In this document: piece after piece, positions 6,024-6,520 of the stretch
Layout: each line of letters begins with the position of its first letter
Position numbering within the stretch: the stretch's first letter is position 1
NCBI GenBank assembly: GCA_005879015.1
Contig: VBMC01000056.1
Location: 1 to 6,520 of the forward strand
From: Methanobacteriota archaeon
GTDB lineage: Archaea; Thermoplasmatota; Thermoplasmata; RBG-16-68-12
Length of the DNA stretch: 6,520 nucleotides
Reading direction: 5' to 3'
The notes under the pieces: generated by a model
The model's input: only the letters and a program-made list of their open reading frames with translations
Databases searched by the model: none
Told to the model about the DNA's origin: nothing
Position numbers and translations under genes: made by a program

Positions 6024-6520
6024 TTGACCGGGCCGCTACGCGGGGACATTGCCGCCATTTCGCGTTGGATTCGGAAGAACCTCCATTCGCTCCTGGGTTG
6101 GTTTCACCGGCGGTCGCGGTGGGAACGGGCCGTGGGCCTGGCGTGTTTGGCCTATGGAATCGCGATGTCCATCCTCACCGCGCTTCGCATTCCCGCCTTG
6201 AAGGCCGACGCCTGGGATCTGGGCTCATACGCCCAGGCCTTTTACACCACGGTATTCGATCATCGTTTGTTCTACTACACGATGGATCTGCCGAACAACC
6301 CGTCCGGGAGCCTCTTCGGAGCCCATTTCACGCCCTTCATGTTCCTTCTCCTCCCGTTTTTCGTCCTCGTCCCATCGCCGACCACTCTCCTCGTGATACA
6401 AGCGATGGCCGTGGGGGGCGGCGGGATTCCCATCTTCCTGCTGGGCCGACGGCGTGGCCTCTCCGAGCGAATGTCCTCGATCCTCGCGTTCGCCTACCTC
6501 GTTAACCCGCTCGTCATCGG
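6024..6520 (+). CDS. second DUF2079 membrane protein, N-terminal part (cut by window end)
   Basis: The frame is open from the methyltransferase stop at 5961-5963 to the window end. It encodes the N-terminal part of a paralogue of the 3154-5211 protein: a transmembrane segment in GLACLAYGIAMSILTAL, then ADAWDLGSYAQAFYTTV, GAHFTPFMFLLLPFFVLVP, SPTTLLVIQAMAV and PIFLLGRRR. Each has a counterpart in the first protein (WDLGVYDQ, AVHFSPVLFLLLP, SPVTLLVLKTIAV, PVYLMGRRR) at the same spacing, so the same fold and a similar GT-C-like role are expected. No ATG occurs in this frame before the first membrane segment. TTG at 6024 gives a cytoplasmic tail of about 35 residues like the paralogue; GTG at 6132 is an alternative. 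The ATG at 5945 just after GGAGG is in a different frame. The family call is firm; the start is uncertain. Confidence 0.82.
   Translation, partial: MTGPLRGDIAAISRWIRKNLHSLLGWFHRRSRWERAVGLACLAYGIAMSILTALRIPALKADAWDLGSYAQAFYTTVFDHRLFYYTMDLPNNPSGSLFGAHFTPFMFLLLPFFVLVPSPTTLLVIQAMAVGGGGIPIFLLGRRRGLSERMSSILAFAYLVNPLVI

Noticed and set aside
5945..6505. Open frame from ATG 5945 just after GGAGG
   Set aside because: Its translation is low-quality and lies over the frame that clearly encodes DUF2079 motifs; the GGAGG is only one base from the ATG, too close for a usual site.

Overview
The window looks archaeal, probably a GC-rich member of the Thermoplasmatota or a related euryarchaeal group. The evidence is a VapB antitoxin of the archaeal DUF217 type, box A (TATA-like) promoter elements about 26 bases upstream of start codons with almost no leader, a Ras-like GTPase joined to a winged-helix domain, and DUF2079 membrane proteins. 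The lineage is inference; the gene families are seen in the translations.

Left part (1-2718), all on the minus strand. From right to left it carries a small GTPase with a C-terminal winged-helix domain (1822-2718), a vapBC toxin-antitoxin pair (1122-1762), and a two-gene module of a small protein of unknown family plus a nucleotidyltransferase of the MNT type (1-813, open at the window edge). The vapBC pair and the MNT module both have a perfect palindrome with GTGTGTT/AACACAC arms, packed between a TATA-like box and the first codon. The two modules therefore have the same promoter/operator layout although their proteins are unrelated. This is the most unusual signal in the window.

Middle (2719-3153). 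A divergent intergenic region holds a leftover 3' end of a dTDP-glucose 4,6-dehydratase (rmlB-like) gene on the plus strand. It keeps the last 90 or so codons and has lost the Rossmann-fold N-terminus. It suggests that a nucleotide-sugar gene once stood next to the glycan-related genes to the right and was cut by rearrangement.

Right part (3154-6520), all on the plus strand. It reads as one operon: a DUF2079 polytopic membrane protein with a C-terminal beta-rich extension, a class I SAM-dependent methyltransferase that overlaps it by four bases and begins at TTG, and a second DUF2079 protein that runs off the window. The two DUF2079 proteins are clear paralogues. The set is consistent with surface glycan or lipid-linked sugar modification, but no substrate can be read from the sequence. 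The long open frames antisense to the GTPase and to vapBC are by-products of high GC and were left out.
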